Assembly: GCA_016789245.1 (NCBI GenBank)
Contig: JAEURM010000008.1
Location: forward strand, 1 to 20,495
Source of the DNA: Anaerolineales bacterium
GTDB taxonomy: Bacteria; Chloroflexota; Anaerolineae; Anaerolineales; UBA6663
Length of the DNA stretch: 20,495 nucleotides
Reading direction: 5' to 3'
A program made the translations under genes and the position numbers. This document shows positions 7,833-15,255 of the stretch, one piece after another. The notes below the pieces were generated by a model. The model was not told where the DNA came from and searched no databases. It worked only from the letters and a program-made list of their open reading frames with translations. Position 1 is the stretch's first letter. Every line of letters starts with the position of its first letter.

Positions 7833-8495
7833 TTATCCGCTCATCACGCGCCAGCCGCGTTGCTGAGCCAGGCGCGCCAACTCTTTATCCGGCGCAACGG
7901 CTACGGGTTGGCGGCTGAGGGCCAGCATCTCCGCATCTCCCAGCGTATCACCGTACGCGGCCAGCACCTCAGCGGAGGCGGCGCGATGGCGCACACGGGC
8001 CGTTTTTTCTGCGCCCACGCAATGCGGGCCGGCAAACTTGCCCGTGGCACGCTCCGCGATAAATTCTAGCGGCGTGCCGATGACTTCTACACTGTTGCCC
8101 AAGCGGCGGGCAAAAGCGGTGAGCACACTTAAGTATGCGCCAGAGGCCAACACCACCTGCGCGCCAGCTTGTTGATGCCAAATAATTTCATCCAGCACCG
8201 CTTGACGGCGTTGCGGCCACAGTTCATGCTCCACCACCCACTCGCTCAACGTCTCAATTTCCGCCGCCGTTTTGCCCTTCAAGGTTAGGGTTAGCCCATC
8301 CAGCCAGCGCGCCCGCATCGTCTGTTTATCCACCAAGCCCAAGCGGCCTAGCCACACGCCCGGCAAGTGCGTGATAAAGAATTGGCGATACGCCGCGCCC
8401 TGCCCGTGAGCTTGCAGGTAACGGCCTACGCCGCGCCACATTTCACCCGCGCTCAGCGTGCCTTCTAAATCTAAAAAGATGATGGGTTGGTTCAT
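7833..8495 (-). CDS. HAD-superfamily phosphatase with DLEG motif I (SerB/ThrH-like)
   Basis: A 220-residue HAD hydrolase with helical cap, closest in layout to phosphoserine-phosphatase-type (IB) members. Motif I is FLDLEGT: nucleophile Asp9, but Glu11 where Asp is usual. Motif II is Ser118 (LASGAY), motif III Lys164 (GAEKTARV) and motif IV GDTLGD with Asp183 and Asp187. Glu at nucleophile+2 is unusual; the Pseudomonas ThrH protein (phosphoserine:homoserine phosphotransferase) also has DLEG as I recall it. The rest of the protein does not obviously match ThrH, so I keep the call at family level. Substrates could be phosphoserine, a sugar phosphate or a lipid-linked phosphate. It is followed after 12 bp by an unknown membrane protein. 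No ribosome site stands out before the ATG at 8495. Confidence 0.83.
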   Translation of the reverse strand: MNQPIIFLDLEGTLSAGEMWRGVGRYLQAHGQGAAYRQFFITHLPGVWLGRLGLVDKQTMRARWLDGLTLTLKGKTAAEIETLSEWVVEHELWPQRRQAVLDEIIWHQQAGAQVVLASGAYLSVLTAFARRLGNSVEVIGTPLEFIAERATGKFAGPHCVGAEKTARVRHRAASAEVLAAYGDTLGDAEMLALSRQPVAVAPDKELARLAQQRGWRVMSG

Positions 8496-8523
8496 TGAGT
8501 CTACTGATACGTGGATAAAAGCG

Positions 8524-8594
8524 CCCCTTCGACTGCGGCCCGCCCAAAAACGGCGGGTCTTCGCTCAGAGCCTGCCCTGAGCTTGCCGAAGGGG
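8524..8594. repeat. Three-stem palindromic intergenic element
   Basis: Outer arms CCCCTTCG (8524-8531) and CGAAGGGG (8587-8594) enclose two further perfect hairpins: CCCGCC/GGCGGG (8539-8544/8552-8557) and GCTCAG/CTGAGC (8563-8568/8577-8582). The whole can fold as a three-way junction. It lies in the 170-bp gap between the ABC gene and the HAD gene. On the - strand no T-run follows. Similar CCTTCG...GCTCAGG repeats occur in other bacteria as I remember. Confidence 0.75.
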
Positions 8595-8637
8595 GGCTTG
8601 TTGTTTTAATTTAAGCGGCATATTGAAGCGCAGAGTT

Positions 8638-8656
8638 TTCGCGCAATTCGATGCAA
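8638..8656 (+). repeat. Copy 1 of a dispersed 19-bp repeat
   Basis: TTCGCGCAATTCGATGCAA recurs at 18908-18926 with a single change (C to T at the seventh base). Both copies are in spacers next to gene ends. Function unknown. Confidence 0.65.
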
Positions 8657-8665
8657 CAAACAAAC

Positions 8666-10495
8666 CTAATCCGCCGCAACGGGTGATTTGCGGTACTCAC
8701 CAAAAGCGTTGATGGCTTCTAGTGATTGATGGCGGAAGTAAGTGTTGTATAGCTCGGCGTAGTGGCCGCCTTGCGCCAGCAATTGCGTGTGGTTGCCTTG
8801 CTCAATAATCTGGCCCTTCTTCAGCACCACAATCCTATCGGCCGCGCGCACGGTGGAGAGCCGGTGGGCGATGATGATGGCCGTGCTCTGGTGCAAAATC
8901 AAATCCAACGCCTGCTGAATTTGCTCCTCGGTGAACGGATCCACGCTGGCGGTGGCTTCATCCAAAATAAACACGGCGGGCTTCTGCACCAACACGCGCA
9001 TCAGGGCCACTAATTGCCGCTGGCCGAGGGAGAGCTTGGCGCCACGTTGCCCTACTTCCGTGTGTAAGCCGTTCGGCAGGGTTTCTAGCCACTCGCCGTT
9101 GCCAATCTGCCGTGCCACCCGCTCCACTTCCGCTTCACTAATTTCTGGCCGCACGTAACGGATGTTTTCTAGCACGGTTCCAGTAAACAAAAATGGCACT
9201 TGCGAAACAATGCCCAACTGCCGCCGATAGGCGCTCAAATCCAGTGACCGAATATCTTGCCCATCAATTTTCAATGCGCCGGTTTGAAATTCATAAAAGC
9301 GCGCAATCAGTTTGGCAATGGAGCTTTTGCCCGCGCCGGTGTGGCCCACTAACGCAATCGTCTCACCGGGCTGAATGTGCAAACTAAAATCCGTGAGCAC
9401 AATTTCTTTGCTGGAATAGCGGAAGTTCAACTGCTCAAATTCAATTTCCCCGCGAAGCGCTAGCAACCGTTCACCGCCCGTTTGTTTCACGGCGGGTTCA
9501 GCATCTACCAGCGCAAACACGCGCTCCGCCGCGCTCAGGCCGGCTTGCACTTGGCTCCAGAAAGAAGCAATGTTGAGAAACGGAAAGTAGAAGCGCTCTA
9601 CCGCTTGGATGAATAAATACCACGCGCCGGCGGTGAGCACGCCCGCGCCCACCGCTTGCCCACCGGTGTACACCAAACTGGCCGTAGCCGCACCGGCCAC
9701 CACCCACAGGGTAGGGAACACGGCGGCCAGCACAAAGCCGCGCCGCAAATTAATGCGATACGATTGTTTGTTCACCTCGCGGAATTCATCGTAAATAGCG
9801 CCCTCTTGCCGGAAGTTTTTGGCCACCGCAATACCGGAAACCGTTTCCTGAATAGACGCGTTGACGTTGGCCATGGCGCGCGTGCCTTGCCGCGTCACGT
9901 GGCGGGCCAAGCGGCGGTAAATCAGGGCAATGAGAATGACGGGCAGGGTGGAAAGCCAGAGCGCAAGGGTGAGCGGGCTGTTGATACTCCACAAAATGGC
10001 AGTGAGGATGAACACGGCCAAAAACTGGCTGAAGGTATCGGCAATCAGCACCGTGACGTTGGCAAACTCTTGGGTATCGGAGGTAATGCGGCTGACGATG
10101 CGGCCTGAGCTGTACTCATCATAGAAGCTCAAATCATGCGCGATGGTAGCGCGGAAGGCCTCCGCCCGTAGGCCACCGATGACGGCGCCAGTGACGCGGG
10201 CGATGGTGCGGCGTTGCACGTAATTGATGACCCAGAACGAGCAGTTGGCCGTGAGCAACGCCAAAAACAACACCACAATGATGTTGGTCTCGGCCGTTTG
10301 TGTGAGCCGATTGACGGCTTCGGCCAGAATGACGGGGAAAGCGGCATCGAGCGCGGCAGTGAGCAGAAAGGTGAAGAGCACCACCACCATCGCGGTGCGA
10401 TGCGGCGCAAAAAACTTCGCCATCCGGCGCACCAATTGCGCATCGGTATATTGACGGTCATACTTTTCGGCGTCTAGGCCTTCAAAAAAGCTCAT
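8666..10495 (-). CDS. ABC exporter half-transporter, subunit with degenerate signature motif
   Basis: A 609-residue fused permease-ATPase: six membrane helices in about 30-320 (type-1 exporter fold) and a nucleotide-binding domain in about 350-590. Walker A is GHTGAGK (384-390), Gln432 lies in the Q-loop (VSQVPFLF), Walker B/catalytic pair is Asp512-Glu513 (FILDEATASVD) and the H-loop His is His544. The signature is LSLGQ (488-492) instead of LSGGQ. The partner gene just upstream has the opposite defect, so the two should form a heterodimer with one working and one degenerate ATP site, as in the TM287/TM288 type. The exported substrate cannot be told. It is the second gene of the pair, separated by a 103-bp palindromic spacer. 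No ribosome site is visible before the ATG at 10495. Confidence 0.92.
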   Translation of the reverse strand: MSFFEGLDAEKYDRQYTDAQLVRRMAKFFAPHRTAMVVVLFTFLLTAALDAAFPVILAEAVNRLTQTAETNIIVVLFLALLTANCSFWVINYVQRRTIARVTGAVIGGLRAEAFRATIAHDLSFYDEYSSGRIVSRITSDTQEFANVTVLIADTFSQFLAVFILTAILWSINSPLTLALWLSTLPVILIALIYRRLARHVTRQGTRAMANVNASIQETVSGIAVAKNFRQEGAIYDEFREVNKQSYRINLRRGFVLAAVFPTLWVVAGAATASLVYTGGQAVGAGVLTAGAWYLFIQAVERFYFPFLNIASFWSQVQAGLSAAERVFALVDAEPAVKQTGGERLLALRGEIEFEQLNFRYSSKEIVLTDFSLHIQPGETIALVGHTGAGKSSIAKLIARFYEFQTGALKIDGQDIRSLDLSAYRRQLGIVSQVPFLFTGTVLENIRYVRPEISEAEVERVARQIGNGEWLETLPNGLHTEVGQRGAKLSLGQRQLVALMRVLVQKPAVFILDEATASVDPFTEEQIQQALDLILHQSTAIIIAHRLSTVRAADRIVVLKKGQIIEQGNHTQLLAQGGHYAELYNTYFRHQSLEAINAFGEYRKSPVAAD

Positions 10496-10507
10496 TCAGG
10501 AAAATCT

Positions 10508-10598
10508 AAGTATCGAGTGTCGGGTGTCAGGTGTCCTCCGCAAAGACGAACGTCTCAATCATGGCGGAGGACACTTGATACTTTGACACGCGACACTT
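10508..10598. repeat. Shuffled-word palindrome between the two ABC genes
   Basis: A perfect 11-bp pair GTGTCCTCCGC/GCGGAGGACAC (10531-10541/10564-10574) holds a small inner hairpin AGACG-AA-CGTCT (10544-10555). Outside it both arms carry GTGTC and TATC words, but in a different order on each side. It fills the spacer between the paired exporter genes on the - strand. No T-run marks it as a terminator. Confidence 0.7.
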
Positions 10599-12359
10599 CT
10601 ATGATTGATACCTAGCAAAAATCCTTCGGTAAGACTCACTGCTCTGCAGTAATTCATCATGTGAGCCGATGGCGGCGATGCGGCCTTGGCGCAGGACGAT
10701 GATTTTATCCGCCCAACGGATTTGTGAGAGCCGATGGGTGATGATGAATGTGGTGCGGCCCTCGGCGGCGCGGAAGATGGCGCGTTGAATTTGGTCTTCG
10801 GTGGCGCTATCAATGGCGCTAGTGGAATCATCCAGCACTAAAATGCGTGGGTTGGTGAGGAAGGCGCGGGCCAGCGCCAGCCGTTGCCTCTGCCCGCCAG
10901 AGAGCGTTACGCCGCGCTCACCAATCACTGTTTGGTAGCCATTCTCAAATGAAGTGATAAAGTCATGCGCTTGCGCGGCGCGGGCGGCTTCTTCAATTTC
11001 GGCCGGCGTGGCCTCCGGCTTGCCAAAGGCAATATTTTCCGCAATAGTGCGCGAGAACAGAAAAATATCCTGCTCAATAATACTAATTTGTTGGCGCAGG
11101 CTCTCTAAGTTCCAATCGCGCACATCTACGCCATCTACTTTTACTTGGCCGCCCGCTACATCATACGTGCGGTTTATCAAACGGATGAGGCTAGTTTTGC
11201 CCGCGCCGGTTTGCCCCACAACGGCCACCGTTTGGCCCGGTTGCACGGTGAAGTTCAAATCGCGAAGCACGGGTTCAGACTCACCATACGCAAACGTCAC
11301 GTTCTCAAAACTTATGGCGCCGTGCACGGCCTCGGCGCGGCCAGTGGCATTGTGGTCTAAATCTGTTTCAGTATTGATAAGTTCTAGAATGCGGCGGCCA
11401 CTGGCGAGGCCGGATGAAATTTGCGAGAAGGCCGTGAGGGAAATAAAGGTGGGAAAATTGAACAGCAAAAGCAAGTAATTAAATGCCACCGCTTGCCCGC
11501 CCGTAATTTCCCCCACCTGAAACAGCAAGAACGAATGAAGCAAGCCGAGTGAAATTGCAATACCGAGGAACAGTAGTGGCAAATAACGCGCTTCAATTTC
11601 GCCCTGCCGCAGGTAGGCGCCCCGCCACGCACCCACGCTTTGTTCAAAGCGGCTCACTTCATCCAACTCGCGCGCCGCGCCTTTTACGGTTTCCACGCCT
11701 TCCAACGCTTCTTCTAGCCGCGCGTTCATACTGCCAAAGGAAGCACGCACCCGCTCCGTTACCGGATTCATCTCCCGCATGTAACGCCGCACGCTCCATG
11801 CAAAAGCCAATACAAAGGCTAGCGGCACCACAATTAACTGCGGGTGAATGGCCGGCGTGAGGAAGAGCGGCATGAGCAAAAAATTGGAAGAACCTACCAC
11901 CAAGTTGATGCCCGGATTGAACATGAGGTTTAACTCACGCACATCATTGGTGGCGCGGGCCATAATTTCACCCACGGGCCGCAAACTGTGGAACGTCATG
12001 CTTTTGCCCAGCAGGCTGGCGTACAGTTCGGCGCGCGCGTCCCGCTCCAGCCGTTGGCCAATAGTTTCCGCGCTGAAGTTGCGGCCCAATTGCCAAATGG
12101 CGCGGATAGCTTGCGAGGCGGCAATGCCTGCGGCGGCCCACAACAAAGCGGTGTAATCTGGTTGCGGCGCAGAAAGGATAGTGAAGGCGGTACCTACCAG
12201 CCACGGAATGGCGGCGGCCAGCGCGGCATTTACAAACGCACCGGAAAAAAATGTGGCCAGCGCCCATTTGTGCCGCAAGGCATGGGAGCGCACCCACGCT
12301 ACTGGCGAACGCCGGTCACCGGGCACTACGTCTGGAACGGAAAACTCGGAAACAGTCAT
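10599..12359 (-). CDS. ABC exporter half-transporter, subunit with degenerate Walker B
   Basis: A 586-residue fused permease-ATPase and the first gene of an exporter pair. Six membrane helices fall in about 33-315 and the nucleotide-binding domain in about 348-580. Walker A is GQTGAGKTS (382-390), Q-loop Gln430, an intact signature LSGGQ (486-490), Walker B LVLDDSTSAID with Asp510 and Asp511, and H-loop His542. The catalytic Glu is thus Asp511. Combined with LSLGQ in the partner, the Walker B defect and the signature defect fall in the same composite ATP site. This matches known heterodimeric multidrug-type exporters. The N-terminal 20 residues are polar and variable. The gene follows pdxT on the same strand across a perfect hairpin. 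No ribosome site is seen before the ATG at 12359. Confidence 0.92.
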   Translation of the reverse strand: MTVSEFSVPDVVPGDRRSPVAWVRSHALRHKWALATFFSGAFVNAALAAAIPWLVGTAFTILSAPQPDYTALLWAAAGIAASQAIRAIWQLGRNFSAETIGQRLERDARAELYASLLGKSMTFHSLRPVGEIMARATNDVRELNLMFNPGINLVVGSSNFLLMPLFLTPAIHPQLIVVPLAFVLAFAWSVRRYMREMNPVTERVRASFGSMNARLEEALEGVETVKGAARELDEVSRFEQSVGAWRGAYLRQGEIEARYLPLLFLGIAISLGLLHSFLLFQVGEITGGQAVAFNYLLLLFNFPTFISLTAFSQISSGLASGRRILELINTETDLDHNATGRAEAVHGAISFENVTFAYGESEPVLRDLNFTVQPGQTVAVVGQTGAGKTSLIRLINRTYDVAGGQVKVDGVDVRDWNLESLRQQISIIEQDIFLFSRTIAENIAFGKPEATPAEIEEAARAAQAHDFITSFENGYQTVIGERGVTLSGGQRQRLALARAFLTNPRILVLDDSTSAIDSATEDQIQRAIFRAAEGRTTFIITHRLSQIRWADKIIVLRQGRIAAIGSHDELLQSSESYRRIFARYQS

Positions 12360-12372
12360 GGGGTCAGGATTC

Positions 12373-12413
12373 AGAATTCAGGAGCCAGAATTTTCTTCTG
12401 GCTCCTGAATTCT
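12373..12413. repeat. Perfect 18-bp hairpin between pdxT and the ABC pair
   Basis: Arms 12373-12390 and 12396-12413 are exact reverse complements around a five-base loop (TTTTC). The core is TTCAGGAGCCAGAA. It sits directly between the pdxT stop and the ABC start, both on the - strand. No T-run follows in the direction of transcription, so a standard terminator is not supported. An RNA-processing or stability hairpin is possible. Confidence 0.8.
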
Positions 12414-12419
12414 CAATTC

Positions 12420-12992
12420 TTACTTCGCTAAATTCACAAAATACTGATGAAACCGGTCATCGCGCGTCAGTTCTGGGTGAAAGGAGGTGGCGAGCAGATG
12501 TCCTTGCTGGGCGGCCACAATGCGGCCATCTGCCAGCTTGGCCAGCACTTGCACCCCGGCCCCCACACTTTCTATGAGCGGTGCACGGATGAAAACGGCG
12601 TGATACGGCTGAGATGCATCATGCAGAGCGGGCACTTCTAAATCCATCTCAAAGCTATCTACTTGCCGGCCAAAAGCGTTGCGGGCCACCACAATATTCA
12701 TTAAGCCCAGTAGCGGCTGTGGGCGGTGTGCATCTTTAGAAAGGAAGATAGCGCCCGCGCAGGTGCCCCACACCGGCTTGCTCTGCGCAAAGGCCCGCAA
12801 TGGCTCCATCAGCCCCCATTCTACGGCCAGCTTGCCAATGGTGGTGCTTTCACCACCGGGGATGATGAGGCCGCTTAAGCCATCTAAATCACGCGGTAGG
12901 CGCACTTCCGCCACGTCATGGCCCAAGCGTTTAAGCGTAACGGCGTGTTCGGCAAAATCCCCTTGTAATGCAAGTACTCCAAATTTCAACAT
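12420..12992 (-). CDS. pdxT: PdxT, glutaminase subunit of PLP synthase
   Basis: Class I glutaminase that releases ammonia from glutamine and passes it to PdxS for pyridoxal 5'-phosphate synthesis. The 190 residues match the family. Marks are VLALQGDFAEH (7-15 region), the oxyanion motif IPGGEST (44-50), nucleophile Cys78 in GTCAGAIFLS, and the His172/Glu174 pair in TSFHPEL. It lies directly downstream of pdxS on the same strand with a 58-bp spacer, and that spacer is an imperfect palindrome reaching almost to the ATG. No ribosome site is visible, so expression may depend on the spacer or on leaderless or coupled initiation. Confidence 0.96.
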   Translation of the reverse strand: MLKFGVLALQGDFAEHAVTLKRLGHDVAEVRLPRDLDGLSGLIIPGGESTTIGKLAVEWGLMEPLRAFAQSKPVWGTCAGAIFLSKDAHRPQPLLGLMNIVVARNAFGRQVDSFEMDLEVPALHDASQPYHAVFIRAPLIESVGAGVQVLAKLADGRIVAAQQGHLLATSFHPELTRDDRFHQYFVNLAK

Positions 12993-12993
12993 A

Positions 12994-13047
12994 CGTATTG
13001 CGTAATGCGTAGTGCGTGAAATTACGAACTACGCACTACGCAATACG
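12994..13047. repeat. Imperfect 24-bp palindrome between pdxS and pdxT
   Basis: Arms 12994-13017 and 13024-13047 pair with two mismatches around a six-base loop (GAAATT). Each arm is a run of the near-repeated word TGCGTA/GTGCGT. It fills nearly the whole gap and begins one base upstream of the pdxT start codon on the - strand. Confidence 0.75.
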
Positions 13048-13050
13048 AGT

Positions 13051-13968
13051 TTACCAGCCGCGTACGGCTAGCTGTTCTTTCTCCGGCAGGCTGGCGGCAC
13101 TGCGGCCCACCATAGCCTCGCCTAAGTTGCGGCTCACGTCCGCAATAATCTTGGCATCGCGGAAGTGTGTGGTGGCTTGCACAATGGCTTTGGCACGCTT
13201 GGCCGGGTCACCGCTCTTGAAAATGCCACTGCCTACAAACACGCCGTCCACGCCTAGTTGCATCATCAGCGCGGCATCGGCGGGGGTGGCAATGCCACCG
13301 GCGGCAAAGTTCACCACCGGCAAGCGGCCCAACTCTTTCGTTTCCTTCACCAATTCATACGGCGCACCGAGGTTCTTGCTGTATGTGAAGAGTTCTTCCT
13401 CATTCATCGTCTGCAAACGGCGAATTTCACCCAACACGGAGCGGGCGTGCCGCACAGCTTCCACCACGTCACCGGTGCCGGCCTCGCCTTTGGTGCGCAT
13501 CATGGCCGCGCCTTCTGCAATGCGGCGCAAGGCTTCACCCAAGTTGCGGCAACCGCATACAAACGGCACTTTGAAGTTGTGCTTGTTCACATGGTGCTCT
13601 TCATCAGCGGGCGTCAGCACTTCGCTTTCGTCAATGTAATCCACGCCCAGCGCTTCCAACACTTGCGCTTCCACAAAGTGGCCAATGCGGCATTTGGCCA
13701 TCACGGGGATGCTCACCGCCTCGATGATGCCCTGAATCATATCGGGGTCACTCATGCGGGCCACGCCGCCGTCCGCGCGAATATCAGCCGGCACACGCTC
13801 CAGCGCCATCACCGCGCACGCGCCGGCGTCTTCAGCAATTTTGGCCTGCTCCGGCGTCACCACATCCATAATCACGCCGCCTTTGAGCATTTGCGCCAAG
13901 CCGCGTTTCAGCGCCACGGTTCCGGTGGCCGCTGTTCCATTCGTATGAGTTCCATTTTGCGTTTCCAT
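13051..13968 (-). CDS. pdxS: PdxS, PLP synthase catalytic subunit
   Basis: Builds pyridoxal 5'-phosphate from ribose-5-phosphate, glyceraldehyde-3-phosphate and ammonia delivered by PdxT. There are 305 residues. Asp35 (VIMDVV), Lys92 (MAKCRIGH) and Lys160 ([10 protein letters not shown]) correspond to Asp24, Lys81 and Lys149 of the Bacillus enzyme, with a constant offset of 11. The extra N-terminal residues are a Thr/Gly/Asn-rich stretch (about 3-17). The ATG at 13968 was chosen because GGAGG (minus strand of 13974-13978) lies 5 bp before it. A TTG four codons further upstream would overlap that site. pdxS is the first gene of the leftward group and is divergent from thrC. No MocR/PdxR-type regulator gene is in the window. 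Confidence 0.97.
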   Translation of the reverse strand: METQNGTHTNGTAATGTVALKRGLAQMLKGGVIMDVVTPEQAKIAEDAGACAVMALERVPADIRADGGVARMSDPDMIQGIIEAVSIPVMAKCRIGHFVEAQVLEALGVDYIDESEVLTPADEEHHVNKHNFKVPFVCGCRNLGEALRRIAEGAAMMRTKGEAGTGDVVEAVRHARSVLGEIRRLQTMNEEELFTYSKNLGAPYELVKETKELGRLPVVNFAAGGIATPADAALMMQLGVDGVFVGSGIFKSGDPAKRAKAIVQATTHFRDAKIIADVSRNLGEAMVGRSAASLPEKEQLAVRGW

Positions 13969-13973
13969 AGTAG

Positions 13974-13978
13974 CCTCC
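13974..13978 (-). promoter_or_regulatory. Ribosome binding site of pdxS
   Basis: GGAGG on the - strand, 5 bp before the ATG at 13968. It decides the start against the upstream TTG at 13980. Confidence 0.75.
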
Positions 13979-13994
13979 AACGGTCTGGCTTAAG

Positions 13995-14037
13995 ATTTTA
14001 CCACTGAGCGCCGCACGGCTGGCCGAATGAAATTCGG
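13995..14037 (-). promoter_or_regulatory. Possible pdxS promoter region with a 15-bp palindrome
   Basis: On the - strand TAAAAT (13995-14000) could be a -10 box, putting a start about 20 bases before pdxS. No good -35 is seen at the right distance. Upstream, CCGAATGAAATTCGG (14023-14037) is a perfect 6+3+6 palindrome near position -40, a plausible regulator site. Weak evidence throughout. Confidence 0.3.
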
Positions 14038-14047
14038 ATGGTGACTA

Positions 14048-14108
14048 AAACACGGAATACACGGATTTTTTCCCTGTTTCTCCGTTGGTTTCCGCGCCCT
14101 CCGTGTTT
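14048..14108. repeat. Inverted repeat upstream of thrC
   Basis: AAACACGGA (14048-14056) and TCCGTGTTT (14100-14108) are exact complements. The interior repeats CACGGA and its complement (TCCGT, TTCCG) several times, with a central T-run. It lies in the divergent pdxS-thrC region, upstream of the putative thrC -10. Confidence 0.6.
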
Positions 14109-14131
14109 CATAAGGGCCATTGTTTCAGCAG

Positions 14132-14137
14132 TATAAT
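14132..14137 (+). promoter_or_regulatory. Possible -10 box of thrC
   Basis: A perfect TATAAT ends 9 bases before the thrC ATG, with no convincing -35. If used, the transcript would start about three bases before the ATG, giving an almost leaderless mRNA. That fits the absence of a ribosome site. Confidence 0.4.
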
Positions 14138-14146
14138 CCGCCCACC

Positions 14147-15199
14147 ATGTCTTACGCCGGATTAATTAACCGCTACCGTGATTTTCTCACCCAGTTACCC
14201 AACGCCGCTGTGCCCATTACGCTGAATGAAGGCAACACGCCGCTCATTCCCCTGCCGCGCTTGAGTGCCGAGCTAGGCGCGGATGTACGTGCCAAGTTTG
14301 AAGGCCTCAACCCCACCGGCTCCTTTAAAGATAGAGGCATGACGGTGGCGATGACGGCCTCCGTGGCGGATGGCGCTACGGCCTGCATTTGCGCTTCCAC
14401 CGGCAACACGGCGGCCTCTGCGGCGGCCTACGCGGCGCGCGCGGGTATTGCCTGTTACGTGCTGATTCCGGAAGGGAAAGTGGCGGTGGGCAAGTTAGCG
14501 GGAGCGGTGGCCTATGGCGCGGCGGTGATTCAAATCCAAGGCTCGTTTGATGATGCGCTGGCGTTGGTGCGCGAGATTTCTCAGAAGCGGCCCATTGCGC
14601 TGGTGAACTCCATTAACCCGCACCGGCTGGAAGGCCAAAAAACGGCGGCCTTTGAATTGGTGGATGCACTAAGCCGCGCGCCGGATTGGCTGTGTTTGCC
14701 GGTGGGCAACGCGGGTAACATCACCGCGTACTGGAAAGGTTTTGTGGAGTATCACTTGGTGGGCCGCACAGAAAGTTTGCCGCAGTTGTTGGGCGTGCAA
14801 GCGGAAGGGGCCGCGCCGCTGGTGCTGGGCCACGCCGTAGATAAGCCGGAAACCATCGCCACCGCCATCCGCATTGGGCGGCCTGCGCGCGGCGAAGAAG
14901 CTTTAGCCGCCGCCGAAGAATCCGATGGCCGCATTATGGCCGTGAGCGATACGGAAATTTTAGCCATGCAACAACGCTTGGCATCTGAAGGCGTGTGGTG
15001 TGAGCCGGCCTCGGCGGCTGGCGCGGCGGGCTTGCTCAAAGAAGTACATGCGGGCCGTTTGGATGTGCGCGGCAAAACGGTGGTGTGCGTGGTTACGGGC
15101 CACGGCCTGAAAGACCCAGATAGCATCACCGCCCGCTTCGCCCCGCCGCAAGTGATTCCAGCTACGATGGGAGCGTTGGAAAAGCTGATTGGGAGTTAG
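14147..15199 (+). CDS. thrC: Threonine synthase
   Basis: PLP enzyme that converts O-phosphohomoserine to threonine and phosphate. The 350 residues match the short bacterial type. [12 protein letters not shown] (28-39) and [11 protein letters not shown] (55-65), with the PLP lysine Lys61, are the classic entrance motifs. A serine/threonine-rich substrate loop [12 protein letters not shown] and the phosphate-binding stretch LPVGNAGN follow. The ATG at 14147 begins [13 protein letters not shown], the usual N-terminus. A TTG at 14120 upstream would lie in the promoter-like TATAAT and is rejected. Homoserine kinase follows two genes on, with an aldo/keto reductase between them, so thrC and thrB are probably co-transcribed. 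The cofactor is made by pdxS/pdxT next door. Confidence 0.95.
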   Translation: MSYAGLINRYRDFLTQLPNAAVPITLNEGNTPLIPLPRLSAELGADVRAKFEGLNPTGSFKDRGMTVAMTASVADGATACICASTGNTAASAAAYAARAGIACYVLIPEGKVAVGKLAGAVAYGAAVIQIQGSFDDALALVREISQKRPIALVNSINPHRLEGQKTAAFELVDALSRAPDWLCLPVGNAGNITAYWKGFVEYHLVGRTESLPQLLGVQAEGAAPLVLGHAVDKPETIATAIRIGRPARGEEALAAAEESDGRIMAVSDTEILAMQQRLASEGVWCEPASAAGAAGLLKEVHAGRLDVRGKTVVCVVTGHGLKDPDSITARFAPPQVIPATMGALEKLIGS

Positions 15200-15200
15200 A

Positions 15201-15240
15201 GAATTTGAGAATTGGAGGATTTGAGAATTCTCTAATTCTC
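15201..15240 (+). repeat. Copy 1 of the GAGAATTGGAGGATT spacer repeat
   Basis: Right after the thrC stop. GAGAATTGGAGGATT starts at 15207, followed by TGAGAATT and then the inverse, AATTCTCTAATTCTC, ending at 15240. The same 23-bp unit, with a single internal change, recurs at 17195 and 18877. Confidence 0.7.
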
Positions 15241-15255
15241 TTTTGTGGAGTTTTC

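Noticed and set aside
9656..10108. 150-codon open frame opposite the ABC gene, and similar ones at 10954-11478 and 5188-5703
   Set aside because: All are antisense to well-supported genes, with low-complexity composition and no motifs.
10599..12359. ABC gene as an inactive subunit or pseudogene because of the Asp511 substitution
   Set aside because: The open frame is full length with all other motifs, and the paired defect in the partner is the normal pattern of heterodimeric exporters.
13258..14007. Long open frame on the + strand opposite pdxS
   Set aside because: It is His-rich, has no family-like motif and lies antisense to a certain pdxS gene; a shadow of codon bias.
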